From positions 372,001 to 436,000 of the forward strand of contig VANK01000002.1 of assembly GCA_008682415.1 (NCBI GenBank): a stretch of DNA of 64,000 nucleotides, given 5' to 3'. Positions within the stretch are counted from its first letter, which is position 1, and every line of letters begins with the position of its first letter. Under the pieces are notes generated by a model. It was given only the letters and a program-made list of their open reading frames with translations, was not told the origin of the DNA and made no database searches. Made by a program: the position numbers and the translations under genes. This DNA comes from Acidobacteria bacterium AB60. Lineage in GTDB: Bacteria; Acidobacteriota; Terriglobia; Terriglobales; Acidobacteriaceae. Shown piece after piece: positions 38,001 to 46,784 of this stretch.

Positions 38001-38664
38001 AACCCGGATTCACTCCGGCCATCACGCTCTCTCCGTCCGGGCCTACCCACACCCCAACGTTGAACGGCGTTCCCTCCGGTGTCTTCTCGCGCGATTCCGG
38101 CCCCCCGCCGGGAGCCGACGACCCCCACGTGAGTTTCTGGGTCGAGAATCCCTTCACACCCGAGTGCGCCAGGATCGTGGGCAGCGACGCCGGAAAGCCG
38201 AAGCAGTCGGGCAGCATGTACTCCTCGCTCGCTTTTCCAAACTCACGGCGAAACCAATCGTTGCCATAAAGAATCTGGCGAATGATGGCCTCCGCGCTCG
38301 GGGCATTCACGTCACCCTCTTCCATCGACGACCCCGCCGGAAACCAGCGCCCCTCCTTCACATACTTCTTCACCTGGTCGTACTCCGCCGGGAAGTACTC
38401 CTTCATAAAGCGGTAGCGATTCGCGCCGCTGAAGTTGAACACATAGTGGGGATATTTCTCGAACAAATGGAAGTTATCCACCATCGTATTGCGAATGTAT
38501 TCATTGATCACCTGGGGATATTCCCACCGCCACTCCGTGTCCAGGTGCGCATACCCGACCACGTAGAGGGTCGGGTCCTTGCTCAGATCGGGCTTCGACG
38601 CCTCCTGGGCGGAAGCCAGGCAAACCAGGGACGCGAGGAAAACAAGAGCGCAGAGACGACGCAT
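35065..38664 (-). CDS. Exported GH38 alpha-mannosidase
   Basis: A 1199-residue glycoside hydrolase of family 38, long because of extra C-terminal beta domains. A signal peptide (MRRLCALVFLASLVCLASAQ) leads to the catalytic barrel: YVVGYAHLDTEWRWEYP gives the zinc ligands His40 and Asp42, LPDCFGFPASLP gives the nucleophile Asp (about 153), and GSHFHDLAAGT carries the late His/Asp ligands. An insertion of about 60 polar residues follows GGIDTDLSAP. The C-terminal 150 residues look like a separate beta-sandwich. The enzyme removes alpha-linked mannose outside the cytoplasm. The start at 38664 follows GGGAGA. Its promoter (38798-38835) has a LacI-type operator, so it heads the mannosidase-isomerase-oxidoreductase unit. 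Confidence 0.9.
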   Translation of the reverse strand: MRRLCALVFLASLVCLASAQEASKPDLSKDPTLYVVGYAHLDTEWRWEYPQVINEYIRNTMVDNFHLFEKYPHYVFNFSGANRYRFMKEYFPAEYDQVKKYVKEGRWFPAGSSMEEGDVNAPSAEAIIRQILYGNDWFRREFGKASEEYMLPDCFGFPASLPTILAHSGVKGFSTQKLTWGSSAPGGGPESREKTPEGTPFNVGVWVGPDGESVMAGVNPGSYSGGIDTDLSAPLPPEKQDSNLSDLQTRMSAVQQRIAQARQSGQTPDVKDFQELSSLREKREALTMADQQSGLRHFQGDWAARVENNGKVTGVFADYHYFGTGDIGGSPDEESVKRLEAIVDKGQASLPPPGVTVPRRMPHPEWPEVSVGNGPVHVISATADQMFRDITPAEEARLPRFTGEMELTNHSAGSLTSQAYQKRWIRQNELLAGAAEESSIAAQWLGARPYPLERLNRAWTLVMGSHFHDLAAGTATPRSYEFAWNDDVIAMNQFADVLTDATQGVSAGLNTNAAGVPLVVFNPLNIERDDLVEANVKFPGSKPTAIHVTGADGKEVPAQISEGKAVFLAHMPAVGYAVYDVQPVSSSSEASSSLKVSERSLENEYYRVQLNDDGDVASIFDKALNKELLSAPVRLAISYDNPVQWPAWNMDWDQEQAAPKQFVSGAAKIRIVENGPARVAIEVSRQTAGSRFVQTIRLSAGDAGKRVEFANSIEWNTRESNLKVTFPLTASNERATYNWDIGTIERPTAEPKKFEVASHQWVDLKDMSGKFGATILTDCKNGSDKPDDHTIRLTLIRTPGVRGGYPDQATQDLGHHEFVFGIAGHAEGWRSEQTDWQGERLNAQLIPFATAKHDGPLGRSFSLLQVSSPRVRVLAVKKAEESDEIIVRLVELDGKPQPDVRVTFASPIQQAREVNGQEQPIGSATISSGALVTSFSAYEPRTFAVRLAAPSSTLTGVRSTPVPLRFDTAVATSAGESSKAGFDGKGDALPAEMLPETIDFNDVQFKLSPSKAGAPNAMTAKGQNIQLPAGHYNRLYLLAASADGDQKASLQIGGKNEDLVIQDWSGFIGQWDDRRWSGTNLDVDHAKYGEMTGIAQGFIKRANLAWFCDHHHDPAGKNVAYAYSYLFGYAVDIPEGTKTIRLPQNEKIRILAISVAEENSGVEAAHPLYDVLPSPNARPGIVNYVGSLPEATLSATRAE

Positions 38665-38797
38665 GGGCAAATCTCCCTGAAGCGGCGAGGTACGCGTGCC
38701 CGGCCCGCGGTCTCCGGTGGAAGCCGCTGAGCCGGGCGGGTGGATGGGGAAGCGTACCGGGCTGCACAAGATGGACGTCTGTTCAACGTCTCAACGG

Positions 38798-38835
38798 ATT
38801 ATATGCTGTGATTACGCGGGATGGAAACGATTCCA
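38798..38835 (-). promoter_or_regulatory. Alpha-mannosidase promoter with overlapping LacI-type operator
   Basis: On the minus strand a perfect TATAAT (-10, plus coordinates 38798-38803) lies exactly 17 bp from TTCCAT (-35, 38821-38826). The -35 box is inside TGGAAACGATTCCA (38822-38835), a near-palindrome with the central CG typical of LacI-family sites. Binding would shut the promoter. The same motif occurs twice before the TonB receptor at 44.8 kb. Confidence 0.75.
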
Positions 38836-38864
38836 CACCTTAGAGCAGAATACAAGATCCATGG

Positions 38865-39833
38865 TCATTGCGGATCGCGCGGATTCCCCGCCGGCGGGTT
38901 CGGTGTCTTGGAGGAAGAATGCGCGCCATTGAGCCGTTCGCAAATCGCGAACTCCTCCTGCGCACGGGCAGACTGGCCCTCCTTCCGAAGGACCTGTCCC
39001 AGCTTGTAGTGCAGCGATGACGTCTCCGGAGACAACGCGACCGCCCGCTCCAGTTCCGCCTGTGCCTCCGCAAGCCGGTTCATGGCGAGGTAAACCTTCC
39101 CCAGCTCTTCGTGCACCGATGGATTGCCGGGAGCCAGCGACTGGGCGCGCAGCAGCAGCGGCAGAGCCTTCTCATTCTCCTGGGACTCGGCGCAGAGAGT
39201 TCCCAGGTTCAGAAATGGCTGCGCATCTAATGGCGCATCGCCTTGCCAGGCAATCGCCGTCGCAAACGCGCTTCGCGCTTTGTCCTTGTCGTTCAACTCC
39301 TTCCACGCCAGTCCGATGTTGTTCTCCGCCTCCACCAGCTTCGGGTGCAGGGTCAGCGCATGCTCCAGGGCGGCAATCGCCGCCGCAAATTCATTTTCGT
39401 TATATTTCGTTCTGCCCAGCAGATACCACGCGTCCGCGTCGTTAGGCGACTCTCGCACCACCTGCGAAAACCACTTGTCCGCGTCGCTCAGGTCATTGAG
39501 CATCACGTAATCAGCAGCCACGATCTTCAACTCCACGGAACCCGGCCGTCGGAACTTTGCCCCAGCGGTGAATTCGTCGAGGGAAGCCTGAGCCTTCTGC
39601 TCGCGGAAGAGCGCGTATCCCAAAAGAAAATGCGCATCAGCGCTGGAGGGATGCGACGCCAGGTATACGCGGATCGCCGTCTCCCCTTCCTGAACCTTTC
39701 CGGAATCGAGCAATGCGCGCGTAGCCGCAAGGGAATCTGTGGGACCCTGAGAAAACAACGTTCCGGTCGCCGCCACCCCCAGCAAAAACGTCCGCAGAGG
39801 CCCGAACAGCGTTGGGCGACGATCAGCGCGCAT
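38865..39833 (-). CDS. Exported TPR-repeat protein
   Basis: A protein of about 322 residues with a signal-like segment (LFGPLRTFLLGVAATGTLFSQ) and about seven TPR units, for example ADAHFLLGYALFREQKAQASL and AEAQAELERAVALSPETSS. The likely ATG at 39833 overlaps the end of the upstream TPR gene by 11 bp; one at 39854 is also possible. Translational coupling with that gene is probable. It ends 30 bp before the LacI-type operator of the mannosidase promoter. Its partner is unknown; the context suggests the outer-membrane uptake proteins. Confidence 0.8.
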   Translation of the reverse strand: MRADRRPTLFGPLRTFLLGVAATGTLFSQGPTDSLAATRALLDSGKVQEGETAIRVYLASHPSSADAHFLLGYALFREQKAQASLDEFTAGAKFRRPGSVELKIVAADYVMLNDLSDADKWFSQVVRESPNDADAWYLLGRTKYNENEFAAAIAALEHALTLHPKLVEAENNIGLAWKELNDKDKARSAFATAIAWQGDAPLDAQPFLNLGTLCAESQENEKALPLLLRAQSLAPGNPSVHEELGKVYLAMNRLAEAQAELERAVALSPETSSLHYKLGQVLRKEGQSARAQEEFAICERLNGAHSSSKTPNPPAGNPRDPQ

Positions 39834-41013
39834 TGTTTTTGATGGTTGTCGCATCGTTCGCCTGGGCGGCCACCGCCGCGCTGGCCTCCCGTTGCAGCTT
39901 GCCGTAGGTCTGCATCTCGGCCTGCGCATCCGCAGTCTTGCCTTGCGCGCGATAAACCGCGGCCAGCAGGAAGTGAATCGTGGGTTCGCGCGGGCTCTCC
40001 TCCTCCGCCTTCAACAGGTCGGGCAGCGCCTCCGCATGTCTTCCCAGCCTCACCAGAGCGCGGGCCCGATCAACGTGCGCCTGCATCAGCGCCGGACATC
40101 GCTTGATCTCCTGGTCCAACTCTGTCAGGGCCGTGTCCGCGGAGTCATTCGCCTCCAGCATGGCGTTCGCCAGCTTCCACCGGGCAATACAATTATTTGG
40201 ATCGTTACCCAGCTCCGCCCGAAACTCCTCCTCTGCCGACTGCCACTTGCCGATGTTCCAGTACGCGTCGCCCAGGTGCATGTGAGTCCCCGGAGTACCG
40301 GGAGCCTTGTCGACAGCCTTCTTGTACTCCACCAGGGCCAGATCGTAATTGTGCATGCTCTCATCGATCTCCCCAGCGATCTCGTGCGCCACTACCGAGT
40401 CCGGATCAATGGCCGTGATGCGCTTGAGAGCATCTTCTGACATCTGAAGATAGGTCTTCCCCAGCAGGTACCACGCCTCCTGGTTCTTCGGATTGCGCTC
40501 CAGAAAATCGTTCAGCCTCGCCGACGCCTCCTTGAACTTCTGCTGATTGATGAGAACCTTGGCCAGCACCATCTCCACCTGGTCGTCTTTGGCATTGGCG
40601 CGCAGTGCCGTCTCCAGCAGGGGCTCCGCCCTGTCGCTGTCGCCGAGCTGGAAGTAGCTCATGCCCAGCATGGCCGCGGTGCCCGGCATATTGCGATTCA
40701 CTTGCAATCCCTTTTGCAGGACGTCCACTGCGTGCGGGTAATCGTGGTTGTCGAAGTACAGCATGCCCAGGTTGTTGTACGCGGCTCCCAGGTGAGGGGC
40801 CAGCTTCAGCATGGCTTTGTACTTCTCAATCGCCGTGGCGCTGTCACCCCGCTGCCGCGCGGCCCGGGCCTCGGCGTAGAGTTGCTGAACCTCCGGCGTC
40901 ACCTCATCATTTTCCTGCTGGGCAACAACGCAGGCGGCCGCCATGCCGAGCAGCAGCAGGGCAACACCGCATCGCAATCCAGCTTTGGAAAACGTCCTCA
41001 GGCCCATCTTCAT
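39823..41013 (-). CDS. Exported TPR-repeat protein, possible lipoprotein
   Basis: A 396-residue protein with a hydrophobic start (GVALLLLGMAAACVVAQ) whose AAAC could be a lipobox with Cys near residue 28. About nine TPR units follow, such as GDSATAIEKYKAMLKLAPH and YDLALVEYKKAVDKAPGTPG. It lies downstream of the TonB receptor, separated by a terminator-like stem, and upstream of a second TPR gene that it overlaps. TPR lipoproteins beside TonB receptors may act as periplasmic scaffolds; this is inference from position. Confidence 0.85.
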   Translation of the reverse strand: MKMGLRTFSKAGLRCGVALLLLGMAAACVVAQQENDEVTPEVQQLYAEARAARQRGDSATAIEKYKAMLKLAPHLGAAYNNLGMLYFDNHDYPHAVDVLQKGLQVNRNMPGTAAMLGMSYFQLGDSDRAEPLLETALRANAKDDQVEMVLAKVLINQQKFKEASARLNDFLERNPKNQEAWYLLGKTYLQMSEDALKRITAIDPDSVVAHEIAGEIDESMHNYDLALVEYKKAVDKAPGTPGTHMHLGDAYWNIGKWQSAEEEFRAELGNDPNNCIARWKLANAMLEANDSADTALTELDQEIKRCPALMQAHVDRARALVRLGRHAEALPDLLKAEEESPREPTIHFLLAAVYRAQGKTADAQAEMQTYGKLQREASAAVAAQANDATTIKNNAR

Positions 41014-41063
41014 GGCTAGTGATTATAGTGCAGAGTCGGATGCGTCTCAGAAGGCAACAAAAA

Positions 41064-41096
41064 CCTGCCGGATCTCCCCATGAGCGACCCGGCAGG
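41064..41096 (-). terminator. Stem-loop terminator after the TonB receptor gene
   Basis: CCTGCCGG (41064-41071) pairs perfectly with CCGGCAGG (41089-41096). Read on the minus strand the stem ends in GTTTTTGTT, a rho-independent terminator about 45 bp after the TonB receptor stop and before the TPR gene. Confidence 0.7.
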
Positions 41097-41141
41097 CAAG
41101 AAATAGACACGTACTGCAAACATGAGCTGCACGCGGCGGCG

Positions 41142-44100
41142 TCAGAACTCTAATCGGAAGCTGACCTGGCCTTGTCGATTCGAGTTTTGCGCCTGCGCCT
41201 TGATCACCTGGCCAAATGTGCCGTCATTCTTCACATTGTCAGGTGTGTAGAACTGCGTTCGGTTAAATGCGTTGAAGTAGTCCACCTGCAGGATGCCCTG
41301 AAGGCGCTCCCCCATGTAGAAGTGCTTCCGCACGGTGAGGTTCTCGTTGTAGTAGGCGGGTCCGCGCAGCGAACCGTAATTGCGGAGCGAGTCGCCCAGC
41401 ACATACTGGCTTGGCGTCAGCGCGAATCCCGCGGGATTGAAGATCTGCGCAGCGGGAATCTTGCCCAGGAAGAAGTCCCGCGCCCGGTTGTACGAGCCCG
41501 TCCCCAGCTTGACCGAAGTTACGCGATTGGGCCGGTTATAGCCGTTCGGGAAGGGGATGCCGTTCTCCTTGATCATGCCGTTGTTGCAGTCGCACAAGGG
41601 CTGCCCTGCCTCGTAGTCAAGAATCCAGCTAAGCTGCCACCCGCCCAGGATGTTCCCCGTCGTGTGATTGTTCAGCAGTTTCTTGCCCGGCCCGATCGGA
41701 AGCTCGTACGTGCCGCTCGCTTTCAAGGTCTGCGGTTCGTCGGCTCCGGAGACCACCCACTCCGGCTTCTGGTTGTACTTGTTGATACCGCCCGTCTCAA
41801 AGCTGGAGAAGCCGCTGTTCGTGTTGTCCAGCAGATGAGACAGGGTGTACCCCGCCAGGAACGACAGGCCGTTGGTGAAACGCTTCTCGACCTCGATCTG
41901 CGCGCTCTGGTAGTAGGTCGTTCCGTAACCTTCAAAGTTGTTGAAGATCTTGGAGTACTGCGGATACGGCACCAGTGCCTGCGCCACCGTGGCCGAGCCT
42001 CCAAAATCATTCACGAAGTTGGCGTACGGCAGCGGAACGCCGTCCACCGAGGTCTGTCCGGGGGCGAACGTATCCGCCAGCTTGGAGCCCAGCGCCAGGT
42101 ACTTGGGATCGAGCTGGTTGATCTCGTTGTTCTGGCTGGGCAGATGGATCACGCGATTCCCCACCCACGCCGCGATGATGAACGTATTCCAGGGAAGCTC
42201 GCGCTGCAGGTTGATGTTCCATTGCTGGCTGTACGGCGCATACCCGTCGTTCTTGCTGAAAGCGTCGATCTGGTTGCCCGCGCCCAGATTGGTGTTGAAC
42301 GGCGTCGGTGTCGGATTCGGCAGCACGTTATTGGGGTTGTCCCAGCTTCCGTATGACGAAACCTGCCCGCCCGTACTGTTGCGCGTAAACGAGCCGGTCA
42401 GAAGATTGCCGTAGTTCACGGCAACCTTGCTGGTTCCGTACTCATAGGCGCCGCCGTTCAGGAAGGCAACATCGAATCCGCCCTGCACCACCATCTTGTC
42501 GCTCAGCTTGTATGCAAAGCCCAGACGCGGTCCAAAGTGGCCCCAGTGGATGTCGGCCCGCTTGTACCCGGCGCAACCGGGACAATTGCCGAACTTGGTC
42601 GCGGCCCCTGGACGGTTGTCAAACGACGGAGACGTACCGTTCGGATTGAAGAACACCACCAGGTCGTGCTCCTCGGTGAACGGGAACTGGATATCCCAGC
42701 GCAATCCCAGGTTGACCGTCAACCGCGGAGATAGCTTGATGTCGTCCTGGATGTAAGGAGACAGGGCCCGATTGCGCAGCCGCAGCTCCTGCGAATTGCT
42801 GCGATTTGCGGAATCCGGAATGCCCAGAAGGAAGCTCGCGAACGCGCTCCCGTAGTTGCCGAAGTTGGGATCGTTCGGATCCGGCACGCTCGTCGTGCGC
42901 TGGCTGAACGCGAAGTGCCCGCCTTCGGTCTGTTCTTCGTTATCGTCCTGGTAAGAGCGGCGATACTCAAGTCCCAGATTGAAGGTGTTCCGCCCCTTCA
43001 TCCACAGCCAGTTGTTGACGATCGCGATACCGAGCTTGCGATTGATCGACTGCAGCCACGCGCCGCTGGTGCCCCAGCTCGTGGGCGCATGCTGTCCGTC
43101 AAACGTGATGTTCGGCGGAATCACGCCGCCCGCAACCGCCGGGAAGCTGTACTTGGTCTGGTTGAACTGGTTGTTGATCTCCCCGATCCAGCCCACGCCC
43201 GCCGTCATCACCAGGTTTTGCGAGATGGTGTTGCTGTAGTTCAGCAAAAACGCACTGCCCAGCGCCGGCTCGTACTTCATGCTGTTCAGAGGGTTCGGCT
43301 GAATCACCAGCGGAGCATTGTCAAAGCTGTAGTTGCTGTAGCTGTTTCTCCACTGGCTGTAGTGAATGCTCTGGGTCGAAGTAATGTTGTGGTCGACCGT
43401 GAATCCCCACACGTGCTGGATGTGCGGATTGATGAACGGCGTGAAGCTCTTGTTGCTGTCGAGCCCCGTACGGTCCGGGTTGGGGATCGACGGAATCAAC
43501 AGCTGCGAGTTGGCACTGATCCGGTTCGCAGGAATGATATTGCCCGGGAACGGCTGGCCGGTCAGAGGATCGTAGATGGGAATCAGCTTTCCCGTGTTGC
43601 TGTCCACGTAATCCGAAAAATCGCCCGTCTTCTCCTGCGCGGTCGGCACCGTCGACACATCCGTGTCTTCGCTGTTCTGCTTGTACCACTCCTGGCTGTA
43701 GTACCCGAACGTCCGGTTGTGTCCGTTGTACACCTTGGGAATCCAGATGGGTCCGCCCACCGAAAACCCGTAGTTGTTCTCATGATCGGTAGGAGGCTTG
43801 TTGCGCGTGTTCGACGGGTTCCAGGCCGGCCCGTTGAAGAACCCGACCGAATCGAAGAAGCTGTTGCGGTTGATCTCGAACAGATCCCCGTGGTAGTTGT
43901 TCGTGCCCGACCGCATCTGGTACGTCAGCGCGCCCTGCCCCAGGCCGTACTGCGCGGAGAACGTCGACCGCTCCACGCGATACTCCTGCACCAGTTCGAA
44001 CGGAGGATTGAAGTTCGTGGTGTACCCTTCCGTCTCCGGCTGCGGAGCGGGGATGCCGTTGTACATGATCTCCTGCTCAAAGTCCACGCCGCCGCTTACC

Positions 44101-44675
44101 CGGTGCGAGAACGTGCTGCCCGTCGTTCCCGGCGCTGTGAACTGCAGTTGATCGATCTGCCTGCCGCGGCCCGATACCTCCACCGGAAGCGCGGCCACCA
44201 CCGCCGGCTCGATCGTGCTGCCGAGCTCAGGCTGCGTTGTGTTCAAGGCCACCGACTCCGCGGTTACCTGTACGGTCTCGGCGGCCGTTCCCGTAGTCAG
44301 GGTGAAGTCGATGGTAGGCGTGGTGCTGACCTCGATGTTCACACCCGATTGCAGCGCCGATTTGAACCCCTGCGCCTCCACTTCGACCTTGTACTTGCCG
44401 GGATTGAGACCGCGGAAGGAATACGTGCCGGCACTGCCGGTCGCGGTATGGTTGGCCACCGAGGTGGCTTCGTTCGTTACGGTCACTTTGGCGTTGGGAA
44501 CCACTGCGCCGCTCGGATCGGTGACCGTGCCGGTCAGGCCCGCGCTGGCTTGAGCCAGCAGGCGCTGAGTACCGGCCATGGCTAACGTTGTGAGGACTAG
44601 GGCGACGGTAATCCATCGAATGCGGATTGCCGTACACCTGCTGCGTGTCTCCTGAAAAATGAGTCTGCGGATCAC
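41142..44675 (-). CDS. TonB-dependent receptor with carboxypeptidase-regulatory-like domain (Oar-like)
   Basis: A 1177-residue outer-membrane receptor. After a hydrophobic segment (ITVALVLTTLAMAGTQRLLAQ) a carboxypeptidase-regulatory-like domain (LTGTVTDPSGAVVPNAKVTV, GTYSFRGLNPGKYKVEVEA) is followed by a plug region and a barrel ending GQVSFRLEF. The GTG at 44675 is taken as start because AAGGAGA lies at the right distance; no ATG in this frame has a site. Two LacI-type palindromes 21 bp apart lie 117-151 bp upstream, so expression is probably repressed until the sugar is present. It should import an oligosaccharide for the mannosidase unit downstream. Confidence 0.88.
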   Translation of the reverse strand: MIRRLIFQETRSRCTAIRIRWITVALVLTTLAMAGTQRLLAQASAGLTGTVTDPSGAVVPNAKVTVTNEATSVANHTATGSAGTYSFRGLNPGKYKVEVEAQGFKSALQSGVNIEVSTTPTIDFTLTTGTAAETVQVTAESVALNTTQPELGSTIEPAVVAALPVEVSGRGRQIDQLQFTAPGTTGSTFSHRVSGGVDFEQEIMYNGIPAPQPETEGYTTNFNPPFELVQEYRVERSTFSAQYGLGQGALTYQMRSGTNNYHGDLFEINRNSFFDSVGFFNGPAWNPSNTRNKPPTDHENNYGFSVGGPIWIPKVYNGHNRTFGYYSQEWYKQNSEDTDVSTVPTAQEKTGDFSDYVDSNTGKLIPIYDPLTGQPFPGNIIPANRISANSQLLIPSIPNPDRTGLDSNKSFTPFINPHIQHVWGFTVDHNITSTQSIHYSQWRNSYSNYSFDNAPLVIQPNPLNSMKYEPALGSAFLLNYSNTISQNLVMTAGVGWIGEINNQFNQTKYSFPAVAGGVIPPNITFDGQHAPTSWGTSGAWLQSINRKLGIAIVNNWLWMKGRNTFNLGLEYRRSYQDDNEEQTEGGHFAFSQRTTSVPDPNDPNFGNYGSAFASFLLGIPDSANRSNSQELRLRNRALSPYIQDDIKLSPRLTVNLGLRWDIQFPFTEEHDLVVFFNPNGTSPSFDNRPGAATKFGNCPGCAGYKRADIHWGHFGPRLGFAYKLSDKMVVQGGFDVAFLNGGAYEYGTSKVAVNYGNLLTGSFTRNSTGGQVSSYGSWDNPNNVLPNPTPTPFNTNLGAGNQIDAFSKNDGYAPYSQQWNINLQRELPWNTFIIAAWVGNRVIHLPSQNNEINQLDPKYLALGSKLADTFAPGQTSVDGVPLPYANFVNDFGGSATVAQALVPYPQYSKIFNNFEGYGTTYYQSAQIEVEKRFTNGLSFLAGYTLSHLLDNTNSGFSSFETGGINKYNQKPEWVVSGADEPQTLKASGTYELPIGPGKKLLNNHTTGNILGGWQLSWILDYEAGQPLCDCNNGMIKENGIPFPNGYNRPNRVTSVKLGTGSYNRARDFFLGKIPAAQIFNPAGFALTPSQYVLGDSLRNYGSLRGPAYYNENLTVRKHFYMGERLQGILQVDYFNAFNRTQFYTPDNVKNDGTFGQVIKAQAQNSNRQGQVSFRLEF

Positions 44676-44791
44676 TGGGTCTCCTTGATGGTGCCTCTTT
44701 GGGTAGAAGCCGGGGGGTTGCAAGCCCGTGATTTGTCTAAGGTTTGGGGAAAGCGAATCGATGTACTGTAGAGCTTTTTTGATTCGCTGGG

Positions 44792-44826
44792 TGGAATCGA
44801 TACCACCAAAAGTGGAATCGATTCCA
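44792..44826 (-). promoter_or_regulatory. Tandem LacI-type operators upstream of the TonB receptor
   Basis: TGGAATCGATTCCA (44813-44826) is a perfect 14-bp palindrome with the central CG of LacI-family sites. TGGAATCGATACCA (44792-44805) is a one-mismatch copy whose centre is 21 bp away, two helical turns, so two dimers would sit on one face. They lie in the 360-bp gap before the receptor start; the rest of this gap (44827-45035) shows no gene or other signal. Confidence 0.75.
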
Positions 44827-45035
44827 TAGCCGGGAAATATACGGTTCCCGGAACCGCTCTGTCAAGCAGAATTGCAGGTAAACCTTTCCTCATCAGAAAG
44901 GTAACCATTCGTCACAACAGCTGGGAAAGGGCAGAAATGGACAGTGGCAAAGAAACGAACCCCGAAGGGAAAAGCCGCAGAAAACGTCGCTCTACCGCGC
45001 GATCAGCAGGAGGGTACGCGCACAAAGCAGCTGGA

Positions 45036-46784
45036 TCAATGAGAAGGCGCGTGCGGCGCAGCGGCATCGGCGGGCGCCTCGTCAATCTGTACCTGCTGGT
45101 CCGCCTTTACATTTTTCAGCGTTTGAATGGCCCCGCTCGGCCAATGTACTTCGATGCTTGAGGCGCCAGCATTGTTGCCCATGCCGAAGTGAACCCGTGG
45201 ATCGCTCGCCGAAAGGTAGCTCCCGGACGTCGTCACCGTCGCCCATTGCGATCCTTGGGGGCTCACGAGCTTCACCACGGCGCCGATCCCATCCCGATTA
45301 CTCTTGTGGCCCACCAGTCGCAGCGTGATCCAGTGGTTCGTCGTCGGCGTCTCGTTGTGCAGGATGTGTGCTGCGCCGCCATTCGTCGAAACGACGGCAT
45401 CGATACGACCATCGTTATCCAGATCGCCGATCGCCAGTCCCCGGCCCACCCAGGCATCGTGAAAGATATCGCCCGAAACGCCCGACACATCCACAAACTT
45501 GCCGCCTGTATTCCGCGCCAGCAACACCGGCTCCCGGTAATGAAACTGCGGCGAAACCAGTTCGATGTTGTCCATGTCATGGCCCTGGGCGATCAGCAGA
45601 TCCTTCCAGCCATCGTTGTCGTAGTCCACAAACTTCGCGCCCCAGCCCGAATGAGGCTGCGACATCGCCCCGATCCCGCTGACCGGCGAGGCGTAGTCGA
45701 ATGTGCCGTCGCGATTGTTGTGGTAGAGCGCATAGCGTTGGTTCGCCAGATTCGTCACCACAATGTCCGGCCAGCCGTCATTGTCGTAATCGGCAAAATC
45801 CACGCCCATGCCCGCATACGTCTGTCCTTCGGAGTTGACCGCGCTCTCTGATTCCAGCCCCTGCTCTTCGAATGTGCCGTCGCGCTTCTGGTGAAACAGA
45901 AACTCAGGCATGGAGTCATTGGCGACATAAATATCCGGCCGCCCATCGCCGTCGAAATCCGCGATCGCAATCCCCAGAGCCTTGGCCGGCTTGTTCAGAC
46001 CCAGCTTTTGGCTCACTTCCGTAAAGTGCCCTTGCCCGTCATTGTGGTACACCAGCATGCTGATGGGCGGAAACACGTCGGGATGGCAGATGGCCCGGTA
46101 CCCCTCGCGCCGCTCTCCGCACCACACGTCGTTCCAATCCCAGGTGACGTAGCGCTCCACCACCAGGTCCAGCAGCCCATCGTTGTCCAGATCGATCCAG
46201 GTCGCCGACGTAGACCATCCGCTGCCCGCCACGCCCGCCTTCTCCGTGACATCCGAGAACCGGCAGTTCCCTTCGTTGTGGTACAGCCGGTTCGATCCGT
46301 ACGCGGTCACGAACAGGTCCTCGTTGCCGTCGTTATCGTAGTCGGCCACCGCCACTCCCATGCCGTAGCCCACGCCCTTCAACCCGGCCTTCTCCGTGAT
46401 GTCCTCGAACGTGCCATCCGCCTTCTGGTGGTACATCCGGTTCCAGTCCTGCGGGCCGCCCTTCTGCGGAATGAACCCCGGAGCGGTCGGATCCGAGTAG
46501 GGCGCTCCATTCACCAGGAACAGATCCAGCCGGCCATCGTTATCGCAATCAAACAGCGCTACTCCCGACCCCATCGTCTCCAGCAGATACTTTCGCGACG
46601 TGTGCGGCGCCTGGTGAGAGAAATGAACGCCCGCCTTCTCCGTGACATCCACAAAGCGCGCCGGCACCAGCGATGAAGCTGCCGGACGCGCACCGGCCGC
46701 CGACGAGGACGATTGCCCCGCAGCGCCCAACGCAACAAGCCCCACCATCCCCACCACCGCGAAACGAATCGCCCAGGTTCTCAA
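45036..46784 (-). CDS. CRTAC1 family protein (FG-GAP/VCBS repeats plus ASPIC/UnbV domain)
   Basis: A 582-residue exported protein. A signal peptide (FAVVGMVGLVALGAAGQ) is followed by FG-GAP-type repeats with calcium-binding loops such as DCDNDGRLDLFLVNG, DYDNDGNEDLFVTA and DFDGDGRPDIYVAN, which build a beta-propeller. The C-terminal ASPIC/UnbV domain is marked by GAVVKLVSPQGSQW and DPRVHFGMGN, then WPSGAIQTL. The start is a TTG at 46784 that overlaps the stop of the upstream paralogue by four bases (TTGA) with GGAG six bases before it. Function of this family in bacteria is not settled; it is common beside TonB receptors and could bind glycan or protein at the surface. Confidence 0.87.
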   Translation of the reverse strand: MRTWAIRFAVVGMVGLVALGAAGQSSSSAAGARPAASSLVPARFVDVTEKAGVHFSHQAPHTSRKYLLETMGSGVALFDCDNDGRLDLFLVNGAPYSDPTAPGFIPQKGGPQDWNRMYHQKADGTFEDITEKAGLKGVGYGMGVAVADYDNDGNEDLFVTAYGSNRLYHNEGNCRFSDVTEKAGVAGSGWSTSATWIDLDNDGLLDLVVERYVTWDWNDVWCGERREGYRAICHPDVFPPISMLVYHNDGQGHFTEVSQKLGLNKPAKALGIAIADFDGDGRPDIYVANDSMPEFLFHQKRDGTFEEQGLESESAVNSEGQTYAGMGVDFADYDNDGWPDIVVTNLANQRYALYHNNRDGTFDYASPVSGIGAMSQPHSGWGAKFVDYDNDGWKDLLIAQGHDMDNIELVSPQFHYREPVLLARNTGGKFVDVSGVSGDIFHDAWVGRGLAIGDLDNDGRIDAVVSTNGGAAHILHNETPTTNHWITLRLVGHKSNRDGIGAVVKLVSPQGSQWATVTTSGSYLSASDPRVHFGMGNNAGASSIEVHWPSGAIQTLKNVKADQQVQIDEAPADAAAPHAPSH

